From positions 56,843 to 120,842 of the forward strand of contig JAAERL010000131.1 of assembly GCA_024230435.1 (NCBI GenBank): DNA of 64,000 bases. Direction: 5' to 3'. Origin of the DNA: Desulfobacteraceae bacterium. Lineage in GTDB: Bacteria; Desulfobacterota; Desulfobacteria; Desulfobacterales; Desulfosarcinaceae. How positions within the stretch are numbered: position 1 is the stretch's first letter; each line of letters opens with the position of its first letter. Of the stretch, positions 33,613 through 42,382 are shown in pieces. The notes below the pieces were generated by a model. The model was not told where the DNA came from and ran no database searches. It saw only the letters and a program-made list of their open reading frames with translations. A program made the position numbers and the translations under genes.

Positions 33613-36360
33613 ATGGCCTTGAAAATCACAAATGCCATTGCTAAGCGTGAATCCGATTTTTACGGTGAGCGGGCAAGTCAAAAAAATGCAGATCCCGGAA
33701 CTTTCGATTATCACTCGATAACTCAGGACATCCACTTAAAAGATTATATGGAAGTTCTAATAAGAAGAAAATGGATTTTAATTTCGGTTTTCACTACCAT
33801 AGTGATGGTTGCTTGCGTGATTTCCTTTTTGTCAATCCCGAAATATCAAGCCACTGCCCAGGTACTGTTAGGAGGAAAACCCACGCCGGGCAATCCGCTG
33901 GGTGAAAATTACGAACGAATGCCTGAAAGGAATCTTTACTATAAAACCCAAATCACTTTGTTAAAAAATCTGTCTCTTGCCCGCAGTGTTATCAAGGAAC
34001 TTGAATTAGAAAAAACTCTATCCGGCGAATTCGATTCTCACGAGTATTTAACTCAAGCAAGCGCTAACAGCTCTGACAATAAGGATAACAATGTGGCTGG
34101 GCCGGAATCTGATATATCGGCGAATCTGGATCCAAAATACGTATTTAGCGCAAAAGTTTTAAAATGGTACCTGAACCGCTTAATTATCATGCCGGTTCAC
34201 GATACTAGCCTTGTAAACATAGCATTCACCGGATCGGACCCAGCGCTAATTACGCGCATCGTCAACAAGCATGCACACATAGCAATTGAAAGAACTGTGG
34301 AGCAACATCAGGCTCAAGCCAAAGATGCCTTAGATTGGTTGAGATCCCAAATCGAACAGCAAAAAAAAGAAGTCCAATCTGCCCAAAAGGCCATCTACGA
34401 GTTCAAAAAAAAACACAACGTCCTATCCATGGAAGATCATCAAACTATTTTTTCCCAGGAAATGCTCGAACTTAACAAAACGTTGACAAAAGCCAAATCC
34501 GATCGAATTACACAACAGGCAATCTATTTACAACTCAAGCAGATGCTTAAAAACAAAAAAGACATGTTGCTGATTCCCGAAATTTCTAATTATTCTGTTA
34601 TTCAAAATTTAAGAAACCAACTCGTGGACTTAAAATCCCAACAAATAGAGATGGGAACCAAGTATGGTCCCAAACACCCAAAAATGATTGAACTCAGCAA
34701 TGGTATCAATCAGATCAAAAACGAAATTGGCAACGAAAGCAATAGACTTAAAAAGGCCATTAAAACAAAACTGGATAGAGCGACGGCAATCGAAATATCA
34801 ATATCCAAAGTCTTAAAAAAGCGAAAAAAAAAGGCGATGTCCCTTGGCAAGCGCTCCATTGAATATGCTGTTCTGAAACAACAGGCACAAAGCAATCAAC
34901 AGATTTATGACTTTCTTTTAAAACAATCAGAAGAGCTGAGCTTGTCCAGTGCTATAAGCAGCAGTAATATGCGCATTGTTGATAAAGCACAAGTGCCCAT
35001 AGACCCTGTGAGCCCAAACATTGTAGTTAATATTTTTTTCGCTGTTTGCCTTGGTTTATTTACTGGCGCGGGCCTCGCCTTTTTTGTGGAATACTTTGAC
35101 AATACGGTTAAAACGCCATTGGATGTTGCGATTCAACTCAATCTGCCTGTCCTTGGAACGATTCCATTTTTTAAAGCGCTGCAGCAAAACAATACCAGCG
35201 TAAAACTATTATCCGACCTTACAAGTCAAGTAGAAAATGAACCAGCCTACACCCCTATGTACCAGATTGCAAATCGTTTGCCCGCTGAGTTGCGAACTCC
35301 GACAGATGGCCTTTCAGCAAGAGTTCTTGTCGTGGAAAGCGTTACCATGAACGAAGGAAAGAGTACGATTGTTTCGCAGGTAGCTGCGAATCTGACTGAA
35401 GCCGGTCTACGTGTTCTGCTCGTAGATTGCGATTTGCAGCGTCCTTGCCTGGACAAACTTTTTAAGACGGGCAAAGGCGGCGGCCTGGGAAAATCCATTG
35501 ATCGCATCATGTCCCATCAGTTAACCAGCGGTACGTTAAATGACTATAGTATGGATGATCTGTTTTTCCTGATTGGTTTGAAAAGAAAAAGCGGCCACCT
35601 GATGGTTAAAAATGATGACCAAACGTTCATAGCCCATTTTAAAAATGGTATTTTTGTCCATATCCAAAACCCGAATAATCCTGAAAATAACCGTATCGGC
35701 GCTATGTTGCTTAATGGGAACTTCATTACAAAGGATCAATTAAAAGACGCTTTACAGCGGCACCAAAGAATCGGGCAACCTTTGGGCTATATTTTAGTAA
35801 ATGCCGGATACATTACAAGAAATAAACTCAAGGGGCCTTTACGGTTGCAAACTGAGGAATATCTTCATAAAATATTCAGCCTGAAAAATGGCAAATTTAT
35901 ATTCAAACCGGGCATGATTTCTATTTATGACACGGAAAAAATATTTTTCAAAGAAGATTATACTTCACTTATCAGTAATCTTGGCAGCACAGAGACGAGT
36001 AAATATTTAGAAAACGAGCTTTTTTCACATATCATTTCAGTAAATAAAGAAAATCTTTACCTCTTGCCTGCAGGTACATCCCGTAAATTTATCGGCAGCC
36101 TGAATCAAATAATTATGAAAAAAATCTTCGAGAAACTAAAACCTCATTTTGATGTAATATTGATTGATACGCCGCCGTTAGATGCTGCATCGGGCATAGA
36201 ATCAACGCTCGAGTTAGCCGATGGTATCATACTGGTGGTAAAGGCAGGTCACTTATCAATTAAAGTCCTTAATAGTGCTATTATGCACCTGCCCAAGGAT
36301 AAAATTATCGGCGCCGTTCTTAACCAGAGCAAAATCAATCCCCAATCTTACTACTATTAA
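33613..36360 (+). CDS. Wzz chain-length regulator fused to BY-kinase with an inserted DUF4388 module
   Basis: 915 residues. The Wzz domain has TM1 (about 55-75), the periplasmic coiled coils (220-440) and TM2 (about 475-495, with VPIDPVSPN before it). The BY-kinase has Walker A MNEGKST (about 580), A' VLLVDCDLQRP (about 600) and Walker B VILIDTPP (about 848), ending in a short Tyr cluster (SYYY). Between A' and B sits about 170 residues of DUF4388-like sequence (DLFFLIGLKRKSGHLMV, FKNGIFVHIQ, two LGxxLvxxGyIT motifs). This insertion is very unusual. It should control polymer length and export through tyrosine phosphorylation. Confidence 0.9.
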   Translation: MALKITNAIAKRESDFYGERASQKNADPGTFDYHSITQDIHLKDYMEVLIRRKWILISVFTTIVMVACVISFLSIPKYQATAQVLLGGKPTPGNPLGENYERMPERNLYYKTQITLLKNLSLARSVIKELELEKTLSGEFDSHEYLTQASANSSDNKDNNVAGPESDISANLDPKYVFSAKVLKWYLNRLIIMPVHDTSLVNIAFTGSDPALITRIVNKHAHIAIERTVEQHQAQAKDALDWLRSQIEQQKKEVQSAQKAIYEFKKKHNVLSMEDHQTIFSQEMLELNKTLTKAKSDRITQQAIYLQLKQMLKNKKDMLLIPEISNYSVIQNLRNQLVDLKSQQIEMGTKYGPKHPKMIELSNGINQIKNEIGNESNRLKKAIKTKLDRATAIEISISKVLKKRKKKAMSLGKRSIEYAVLKQQAQSNQQIYDFLLKQSEELSLSSAISSSNMRIVDKAQVPIDPVSPNIVVNIFFAVCLGLFTGAGLAFFVEYFDNTVKTPLDVAIQLNLPVLGTIPFFKALQQNNTSVKLLSDLTSQVENEPAYTPMYQIANRLPAELRTPTDGLSARVLVVESVTMNEGKSTIVSQVAANLTEAGLRVLLVDCDLQRPCLDKLFKTGKGGGLGKSIDRIMSHQLTSGTLNDYSMDDLFFLIGLKRKSGHLMVKNDDQTFIAHFKNGIFVHIQNPNNPENNRIGAMLLNGNFITKDQLKDALQRHQRIGQPLGYILVNAGYITRNKLKGPLRLQTEEYLHKIFSLKNGKFIFKPGMISIYDTEKIFFKEDYTSLISNLGSTETSKYLENELFSHIISVNKENLYLLPAGTSRKFIGSLNQIIMKKIFEKLKPHFDVILIDTPPLDAASGIESTLELADGIILVVKAGHLSIKVLNSAIMHLPKDKIIGAVLNQSKINPQSYYY

Positions 36361-36369
36361 GGAACAAAA

Positions 36370-36762
36370 ATGAAAAACCTGGTAACATTTATTGACGGCA
36401 TGATGAGATCGACTTGCCCAAAAATAAAAAATCCTGTGAAAGTCATACATGAACGTAAAAAATTCCTTGAGCTAGTGGAACTTGAAAGAGACCGGGCGCA
36501 CAGGAGCAATCAGCAGTTTTCCCTGATAGTGATGCGCGTTAATGAAAATAAAACGACTGCAATTCACGAATTGGCTCATAAAATATTGGAAAGAGTTCGC
36601 CGGATAGACCAGGTAGGATGGTATGCCAACGCCCATCTGGGAGTTTTACTGCCGAATACTACAAATACAGGTGCGCAAACAATTGCAAAAGCTATCTATG
36701 ATAGCCAGGATAGCTCACGAAGCGTAATTGCCTTACAAACGTTATCTTATCCAGATAAATGA
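36370..36762 (+). CDS. Degenerate GGDEF-like protein
   Basis: 130 residues starting after AAGGAACAAAA, nine bases past the kinase gene. ELERDRAHRSNQQFSLIVMRV matches the start of a GGDEF domain, and RRIDQVGWYANAHLGVLLPNT aligns with the active-site hairpin, but the GGDEF motif is replaced by YANAH, so cyclase activity is not expected. The domain is also short. A structural or regulatory role, perhaps c-di-GMP sensing or binding, is inference. It overlaps the next gene by four bases (ATGA). Confidence 0.75.
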   Translation: MKNLVTFIDGMMRSTCPKIKNPVKVIHERKKFLELVELERDRAHRSNQQFSLIVMRVNENKTTAIHELAHKILERVRRIDQVGWYANAHLGVLLPNTTNTGAQTIAKAIYDSQDSSRSVIALQTLSYPDK

Positions 36763-37526
36763 GTCTAAAAATGAAAAGCCACAAAACGACAATAAATTTA
36801 ACGCAAAATCCGCCCTGGCTTAGCAATAAGAAAATAAACGGCGATGAGTCTTTGCCATTTGCACTTGATGCCCTTTTTATCAAAAGAATTCCTCTTTGGA
36901 AACGTGTATTTGACATTATCTGCGCTTTGGGAGCACTCCTGGTGCTTTGCCCCTTATTGGCCGCCATCGCAGTTCTTATAAAAACGGTATCGCCAGGACC
37001 TGTCTTTTTTATGCAAAAACGGGTTGGCTGCGGTGGTAAAGTTTTTAATTGCTTAAAATTCCGAACAATGGACTTGAGTGCCGATCCGAAGGTTCATGAG
37101 AAATATTTGGCCGAACTGATCACCAGCAGTCAAGCAAACTGCAATCCCGGCGATCCAATGAAAAAGTTACCAAAAGATCCGAGAATAATAAAATATGGCT
37201 TTTTTTTGAGGGCATCAGGCTTGGATGAACTGCCCCAGCTTATCAATGTTCTTCAAGGACACATGAGCCTGGTAGGGCCAAGGCCTCCGATCCCATACGA
37301 AGTAAAGCGATATAAACATTGGTATAAGACCCGCTTCGATGTTACACCCGGGCTAACCGGATTATGGCAGGTCAGCGGTAAAAACAAGCTCGGCTTCAAT
37401 GAAATGATTCGACTCGACATTCAGTATGCAAAAAAACGCTCACTTCTTCTCGATTGCAAAATCCTGCTAATGACATTTCATGCTGTTTATCTTCAAATAA
37501 AAGAAATGAAAGATGATTGCAGTTAA
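36759..37526 (+). CDS. Undecaprenyl-phosphate sugar-1-phosphate transferase (initiating PGT)
   Basis: 255 residues with one hydrophobic reentrant/TM helix (VFDIICALGALLVLCPLLAAIAV, about 50-75) and the bacterial sugar transferase core: KRVGCGGKVFNCLKFRTM, the catalytic Asp-Glu in LDELPQLINVLQG, and GPRPP and PGLTGLWQVSG motifs. It transfers a sugar phosphate to undecaprenyl phosphate to start the repeat unit. It is the short, PglC-like monotopic form without the four-TM N-domain of WbaP/WcaJ. The N-terminal 35 residues are extra. Confidence 0.94.
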   Translation: MSLKMKSHKTTINLTQNPPWLSNKKINGDESLPFALDALFIKRIPLWKRVFDIICALGALLVLCPLLAAIAVLIKTVSPGPVFFMQKRVGCGGKVFNCLKFRTMDLSADPKVHEKYLAELITSSQANCNPGDPMKKLPKDPRIIKYGFFLRASGLDELPQLINVLQGHMSLVGPRPPIPYEVKRYKHWYKTRFDVTPGLTGLWQVSGKNKLGFNEMIRLDIQYAKKRSLLLDCKILLMTFHAVYLQIKEMKDDCS

Positions 37527-37611
37527 GACTATTGGATCAATTTTAGCTCCGGCGCTGTCGCCCGGTTGAGATATAAAAATATTAACGATACCCTTAAAAG
37601 ATCGGAGGTAC

Positions 37612-38655
37612 ATGATGAGAACAATCGGCATAGTAGGATGTGGCTATTGGGGCCCCAATTTGGTCCGCAATTTTTCCTCTCTTTCCGGATGTGAAGTAAA
37701 AATAATCTGCGATTCGGATCCACACCGTTTGAAATCAATGGCATCCTTGTATCCTAACATTGAACAGACCACAGATTATACCGAACTAATTGAGGATAAA
37801 AGTATTGATGCTATCGCGATCGCCACGCCGGTGCGTTTTCACTTTGAAATGGGCATGCAAAGCCTGTTGGCAGGCAAGCATACCTTTATAGAAAAACCGA
37901 TGGTCAGAAACGTCCGCGAGGGTCTAATTCTTATCAATACAGCCCAAAGCCGCAATTTAACCCTTATGGTCGGACATACCTTCATATATTCGCCGGCTGT
38001 CGAGAAAATTAAACAAATCATCGAAAGCAAGGAAATCGGTAATATTCAATACATCGCAGCCCGGCGGCTCAACCTTGGACTTTTTCAAAAAGACATCAAT
38101 GTCGCCTGGGATCTGGCCCCTCATGATCTTTCCATTATTAATTATTTACTGTCCGAATGCCCCATATCAGTTAACTGCCAGGGAAAAGCCCATATCGTCA
38201 AGGACATTGAGGACATTACCAACATCGTTCTTAATTACCCAAACGGACGGTTTGCCACAATCCAGAGCAGTTGGCTGGACCCAAACAAAGTCAGGGATAT
38301 GACTATTGTAGGAAGTAAAAAAATGCTGGTTTACAATGATTTGGAACCGATGGAGAAAATAAAAATTTATGATAAACGGGTGGAAATACCGCCACATTAT
38401 AACACGTTTGCAGAGTTCCACTATTCTTATCACTACGGCGACATGTACGCACCTTATATCAAGCAGTACGAACCCTTGAAACTTGAGTGCCAGCATTTTC
38501 TCGAATGCATCGAAACCGGCGAAGAACCCGAATCCAGCGGTATCGAAGCGTTGAAAGTCGTGCAAATACTTGAAGCCGCTTCTCAATCTATAAAGGACAA
38601 TGGCGCCAGAGTTATTTTAAAATCACTTGAACACTTTGCATCGCGAGTAAATTAG
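37612..38655 (+). CDS. Gfo/Idh/MocA-family oxidoreductase (WlbA/WbpB-like)
   Basis: 347 residues; ATG after GGAGGTACATG. Rossmann motif GIVGCGYWGPNLVRNF, catalytic EKPMVRN (about 100), and the WlbA-like HDLSIINYLL (about 165). In the Wlb pathway this enzyme oxidises C3 of a UDP-GlcNAc-uronic acid. The two next genes supply the acetyltransferase and aminotransferase of that pathway. The UDP-GlcNAc 6-dehydrogenase that would make the substrate is not in the window, so the exact sugar is uncertain. Confidence 0.88.
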   Translation: MMRTIGIVGCGYWGPNLVRNFSSLSGCEVKIICDSDPHRLKSMASLYPNIEQTTDYTELIEDKSIDAIAIATPVRFHFEMGMQSLLAGKHTFIEKPMVRNVREGLILINTAQSRNLTLMVGHTFIYSPAVEKIKQIIESKEIGNIQYIAARRLNLGLFQKDINVAWDLAPHDLSIINYLLSECPISVNCQGKAHIVKDIEDITNIVLNYPNGRFATIQSSWLDPNKVRDMTIVGSKKMLVYNDLEPMEKIKIYDKRVEIPPHYNTFAEFHYSYHYGDMYAPYIKQYEPLKLECQHFLECIETGEEPESSGIEALKVVQILEAASQSIKDNGARVILKSLEHFASRVN

Positions 38656-38713
38656 TATGTTGTCATTTACAAACAACCGGATTTTTTATCCCCCTGATTT
38701 ATAGGCTAATGCT

Positions 38714-39190
38714 ATGAAAACAATAACTCAAAATGTAGACTTGGGCAAAAATGTCAAAATTTACGATTATGTAAATTTATACGGGTGCAGCATTGGTGAC
38801 AACACCATCATTGGCGCCTTTGTAGAAATCCAAAAAAAAGCCGTCATCGGTAAAAATTGCAAAATTTCAAGTCATACCTTCATCTGCGAGGGTGTTGAAA
38901 TCGAAGACAATGTGTTTGTCGGACACAACGTCACGTTTATCAATGATCTGTACCCCAGGTCAACCAACACGAAAGGGATACTGCAAACAGAAAAAGATTG
39001 GACCAGCATTCCCACTTTAATTCAAAAAGGCTCCTCAATTGGTTCAAGCTCAACGCTTATCTGCGGTATAAAAGTGGGTGAAAATGCAATCGTAGGCGCC
39101 GGAAGCGTGGTAACAAAAGATGTCCCGGCCAATACCATTGTTGTTGGTAATCCTGCAAAGTTTCTACGAAAAATAAAACCCCGATATTAA
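38714..39190 (+). CDS. Hexapeptide N-acetyltransferase (WlbB/WbpD-like)
   Basis: 158 residues with left-handed beta-helix repeats (CSIGDNTIIGAFVEIQKKAVIG, VEIEDNVFVGHNVTFIND) and the C-terminal ENAIVGAGSVVTKDVPANTIVVGNPAK. The VGHNVTFIND motif and its His match WbpD/WlbB, which acetylates the 3-amino group of UDP-GlcNAc(3N)A. It sits between the dehydrogenase and aminotransferase, consistent with that role. Confidence 0.87.
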   Translation: MKTITQNVDLGKNVKIYDYVNLYGCSIGDNTIIGAFVEIQKKAVIGKNCKISSHTFICEGVEIEDNVFVGHNVTFINDLYPRSTNTKGILQTEKDWTSIPTLIQKGSSIGSSSTLICGIKVGENAIVGAGSVVTKDVPANTIVVGNPAKFLRKIKPRY

Positions 39191-39229
39191 AGAACAAAAG
39201 TTTTCAGCAAGCTATGGAGGAACAACATT

Positions 39230-40414
39230 ATGAAAGTGCCATTTATTGATCTGAAAGCCCAATACGTATCAATAAAAAATGATATCGAAGAGGCTGTTGC
39301 TCAGGCAATTGACAGCTGTGCCTTTGCAGGCGGTCCTTTTGTAGAAAAATTTGAAAAATCGTTTGCTCAGTTTTGCGGGTGTGAATATGCCATAGGAGTA
39401 GGAAGTGGAACCGAAGCCATTTGGCTTTCGTTGCTGGCTCTTGGAATCGGCCGGGGCGATGAAGTCATAACGGTTCCAAATTCGTTTATCGCCACAGCCG
39501 AAGCCATAAGTTTTTCGGGCGCAAAACCTGTTTTTGTCGATATTGATGAAACCACCTGCAATATAGATGTTCGTCAACTTGTTAAAGCGATTACTCCTAA
39601 TACAAAAGCGATCATTCCGGTTCACTTATATGGACAGATGTCCGATATGGATCAAATTATCAATATCGCAAATCAACACGATCTTTTTGTAATTGAGGAT
39701 GCCTGCCAGGCGCATGGCGCTACATATCGTGATCAAAAAGCCGGAACCATGGGCGTGACTGGTTGTTTCAGTTTTTATCCGGGAAAAAACTTAGGAGCCT
39801 ATGGAGATGCCGGAGCCGTGGTGACCAACGACGCCAACCTGGCTCAAATAATCCGTTATTTAAGGGACCATGGCCAGACAGCAAAGTATGAGCATAAAGC
39901 TGTTGGCTGGAATGCTCGCATGGATGGCATTCAAGGGGCAATACTGGATGTTAAACTCAAGCATCTGGCTTCCTGGAACTACGCCAGGGGGCTACACGCC
40001 GCATATTATAACCGGCAGCTCGAAGGCCTTGATGGAATAAGAATTCCAGAAAAGCTTTCCGCCAACAGCCATGTTTATCACATTTATTCTATTTTTTTGG
40101 AAAATCGTGATGATGTGATGGAGCACTTGATAAGCAAAGGCGTTCATTGTGGCATCCATTACCCTATTCCGATTCATCTTCAACCGGCATACCGGCAGCT
40201 CAATCTTGCGAAAGGTTCATTTCCGCGGGCCGAATTAAATTCGCAAATGCAGTTGTCGTTACCGATGTATCCTGAACTCAAAGAAGAACAAATTGCCTAC
40301 GTTGTAAAAACTTTGGAAGCTTGCCTGATGCCGAAAAGCAAACCGGTATATATTTCCAAAAAAACTCACCATGAACCGCAGTCAATTTTAGACAAAGTTG
40401 TGGCAACACGTTAA
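39230..40414 (+). CDS. DegT/DnrJ/EryC1 aminotransferase (WlbC/WbpE-like)
   Basis: 394 residues; ATG after TGGAGGAACAACATT. The PLP-dependent fold shows GVGSGTEAIWLSLLALG, EDACQAHGA, and the Schiff-base Lys in FSFYPGKNLGAYGDAGA (about 186). It probably aminates the 3-keto sugar nucleotide made by the oxidoreductase upstream. The C-terminal 30 residues beyond the usual end (KPVYISKKTHHEPQ...) are an unusual extension. Confidence 0.93.
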   Translation: MKVPFIDLKAQYVSIKNDIEEAVAQAIDSCAFAGGPFVEKFEKSFAQFCGCEYAIGVGSGTEAIWLSLLALGIGRGDEVITVPNSFIATAEAISFSGAKPVFVDIDETTCNIDVRQLVKAITPNTKAIIPVHLYGQMSDMDQIINIANQHDLFVIEDACQAHGATYRDQKAGTMGVTGCFSFYPGKNLGAYGDAGAVVTNDANLAQIIRYLRDHGQTAKYEHKAVGWNARMDGIQGAILDVKLKHLASWNYARGLHAAYYNRQLEGLDGIRIPEKLSANSHVYHIYSIFLENRDDVMEHLISKGVHCGIHYPIPIHLQPAYRQLNLAKGSFPRAELNSQMQLSLPMYPELKEEQIAYVVKTLEACLMPKSKPVYISKKTHHEPQSILDKVVATR

Positions 40415-40428
40415 AGACGAAAGGCATC

Positions 40429-41469
40429 ATGGAACATCACGTAAAATATATAAATCCGTTACAGTTTACCGGGTGGGATGAAATGGTTTTATCCTTAAGC
40501 GGATATTCTATTTTTCATAGCCGGTCATGGGCGCAAGTGCTCGCCGGGGCCTATGGCTGCAAACCATTTTACCTGACTATTTATAAAAAACGGCAACCTG
40601 TTGCAGTCTGGCCTACAGTACAAACCCATACACTCTGGAGCAGCAGAAAAGGCGTATCGTTGCCCTTTTCAGACCATTGCGAACCTCTTGTGCCCGATGA
40701 AAACTGTTTCAATGACCTAGTTGATTCAATAATCAACTTTGCACATAAAATGAAATGGAAAACGTTTGAATTCAGGGGGGCAGGACAATTCTTAACTCAA
40801 ATTCCGGCAGTCGCCCGCTATAATCTTCATGTTCTTGACCTTTTACCGAATGAAAAAGACATGATTAAACGACTTCGAAACAGCACTTGGCGTAATATTA
40901 AAAAAGCGTCCAATCAACAGGTCGAAATTTGTATTGAAACATCACTTGAATCCGTTAAAATTTTTTATGATCTAAATTGCCTGACACGCAAACATCACGG
41001 CCTGCCCCCCCAACCTTTTAAATTTTTCAGCAACATTCACCGCTATATTTTAAGTAAACATAAGGGAATTGTAGTGCTTGCCAAACGCCGCAACCAGATT
41101 ATCGCCGGTGCTGTTTTTTTTCATTTCGGTGATATCGCCATCTACAAATACGGTGCATCCCACAGGGATTTTTTGGCTTTACGTCCTAACAATTTGATTA
41201 TGTGGGAAGCAATCAAGTGGTACGCTCAGCGGGGTTACAAGCAATTCGATTTTGGGCGTACCGAACCTGAAAATCGAGGCCTGAACCAGTTTAAAACCGG
41301 ATGGGGAGCAAAAAAAAGACAAATTGCATACTACTGTTTCGATTTAGCGAAAAATATTTTTATTGAAAAACAGCCTTGGCTTCCTCCTTTTATGAATCTG
41401 GCCTTTCGCAAGATGCCCGTTCCCATTTTAAGGTTGGTTGGATCTATGGCATATCGTCACATGGCCTGA
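40429..41469 (+). CDS. FemAB-like acyltransferase (GNAT-related)
   Basis: 346 residues in the FemAB/BioF2-like double-GNAT fold: FHSRSWAQVLAGAYG, RNSTWRNIKKASNQQVEI, then KHHGLPPQPFKFFSNI and KWYAQRGYKQFDFGRTEPENRGL. The family transfers amino acids from aminoacyl-tRNA or acyl groups. Relatives are frequent in exosortase-linked and other exopolysaccharide loci, where they probably decorate the polymer. It starts 15 bp after the aminotransferase gene. Confidence 0.85.
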   Translation: MEHHVKYINPLQFTGWDEMVLSLSGYSIFHSRSWAQVLAGAYGCKPFYLTIYKKRQPVAVWPTVQTHTLWSSRKGVSLPFSDHCEPLVPDENCFNDLVDSIINFAHKMKWKTFEFRGAGQFLTQIPAVARYNLHVLDLLPNEKDMIKRLRNSTWRNIKKASNQQVEICIETSLESVKIFYDLNCLTRKHHGLPPQPFKFFSNIHRYILSKHKGIVVLAKRRNQIIAGAVFFHFGDIAIYKYGASHRDFLALRPNNLIMWEAIKWYAQRGYKQFDFGRTEPENRGLNQFKTGWGAKKRQIAYYCFDLAKNIFIEKQPWLPPFMNLAFRKMPVPILRLVGSMAYRHMA

Positions 41470-41509
41470 ATTTTAACGTTGTAAAAACATAAAACAAGAG
41501 CAATTAATC

Positions 41510-42364
41510 ATGACACATCTGATTATTTCCAGGCAAAAAAGCAAATCCGATGCTCAGTCTCCCAAGTACGGGTATTACTATTTTACACCTTATGTTTGCA
41601 TGTTGGCAGTCTTTGTTCTTACCGGCGCAGCAGCCATGGCGGCCGGGGCCCAACTAAACAGCCGAGTTTTCTATTATTTGGGACTTGCGACGGCTGTCTA
41701 TGGCATACTCACAACGGCAGGTTGGGCCCTGGCGCGGTATGTTATCCCGGGAAACCGCGTAACGGTGGCAAGACAAATCATTAGGGGACTGAAATTGAAA
41801 GGCTCGGAGCAAATACTCGACGTTGGTTCCGGGCGCGGTTTGTACGCCATCGAGGCAGCAAAAAAACTTACAACCGGTCAGGTTAAGGCAATTGATATCT
41901 GGGATTCAAAATCCATTAAAAACGTTGCTTTTCACCATAAATTGTCCCAACCCACCGGCAATACCATCGATAACGCTATGCAAAACGCAACACGCGAAGG
42001 TGTTGCCCCCAAGATTGAATTTAGAAACATGGATGCCGCACATTTAGAATATGCTGATGAGTCATTTGACATTGTGATCTGCGGATTCATAATCGGACAT
42101 TTATGGCAAAGCCAGGACAAGGTGCTAAAAGAAATAAAACGTGTTTTAAAATACAACGCACGCATAGTATTAATCGATAATGTTCGCGATATTACGTATT
42201 TTTTGCTTTCAACGCCTCACATGTTTTTATGGTCCTGGCTCAGAGGAAGAAAAGCCAAAAGATTAAGCGAACAGAATTGGTTCAAAACGATTGTCCGGGC
42301 AAATTTCGCTATTCGCAGATGGAAAGTTCGAAAAGGAATAATCATTATCGAGGGTAAAAAATAA
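41510..42364 (+). CDS. SAM-dependent methyltransferase with N-terminal membrane segments
   Basis: 284 residues. Two hydrophobic helices (about 23-45 and 52-75) precede the class I methyltransferase domain: motif I ILDVGSGRGLYAIEAAKKL (about 103), EFRNMDAAHLEYADESFDIVICG (motif II) and LKEIKRVLKYNARIVLID. Membrane anchoring suggests it acts on lipid-linked intermediates, though that is inference. It lies in the exopolysaccharide operon 40 bp after the FemAB gene. Confidence 0.85.
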   Translation: MTHLIISRQKSKSDAQSPKYGYYYFTPYVCMLAVFVLTGAAAMAAGAQLNSRVFYYLGLATAVYGILTTAGWALARYVIPGNRVTVARQIIRGLKLKGSEQILDVGSGRGLYAIEAAKKLTTGQVKAIDIWDSKSIKNVAFHHKLSQPTGNTIDNAMQNATREGVAPKIEFRNMDAAHLEYADESFDIVICGFIIGHLWQSQDKVLKEIKRVLKYNARIVLIDNVRDITYFLLSTPHMFLWSWLRGRKAKRLSEQNWFKTIVRANFAIRRWKVRKGIIIIEGKK

Positions 42365-42382
42365 GGAGCTAATGTTTACCAC

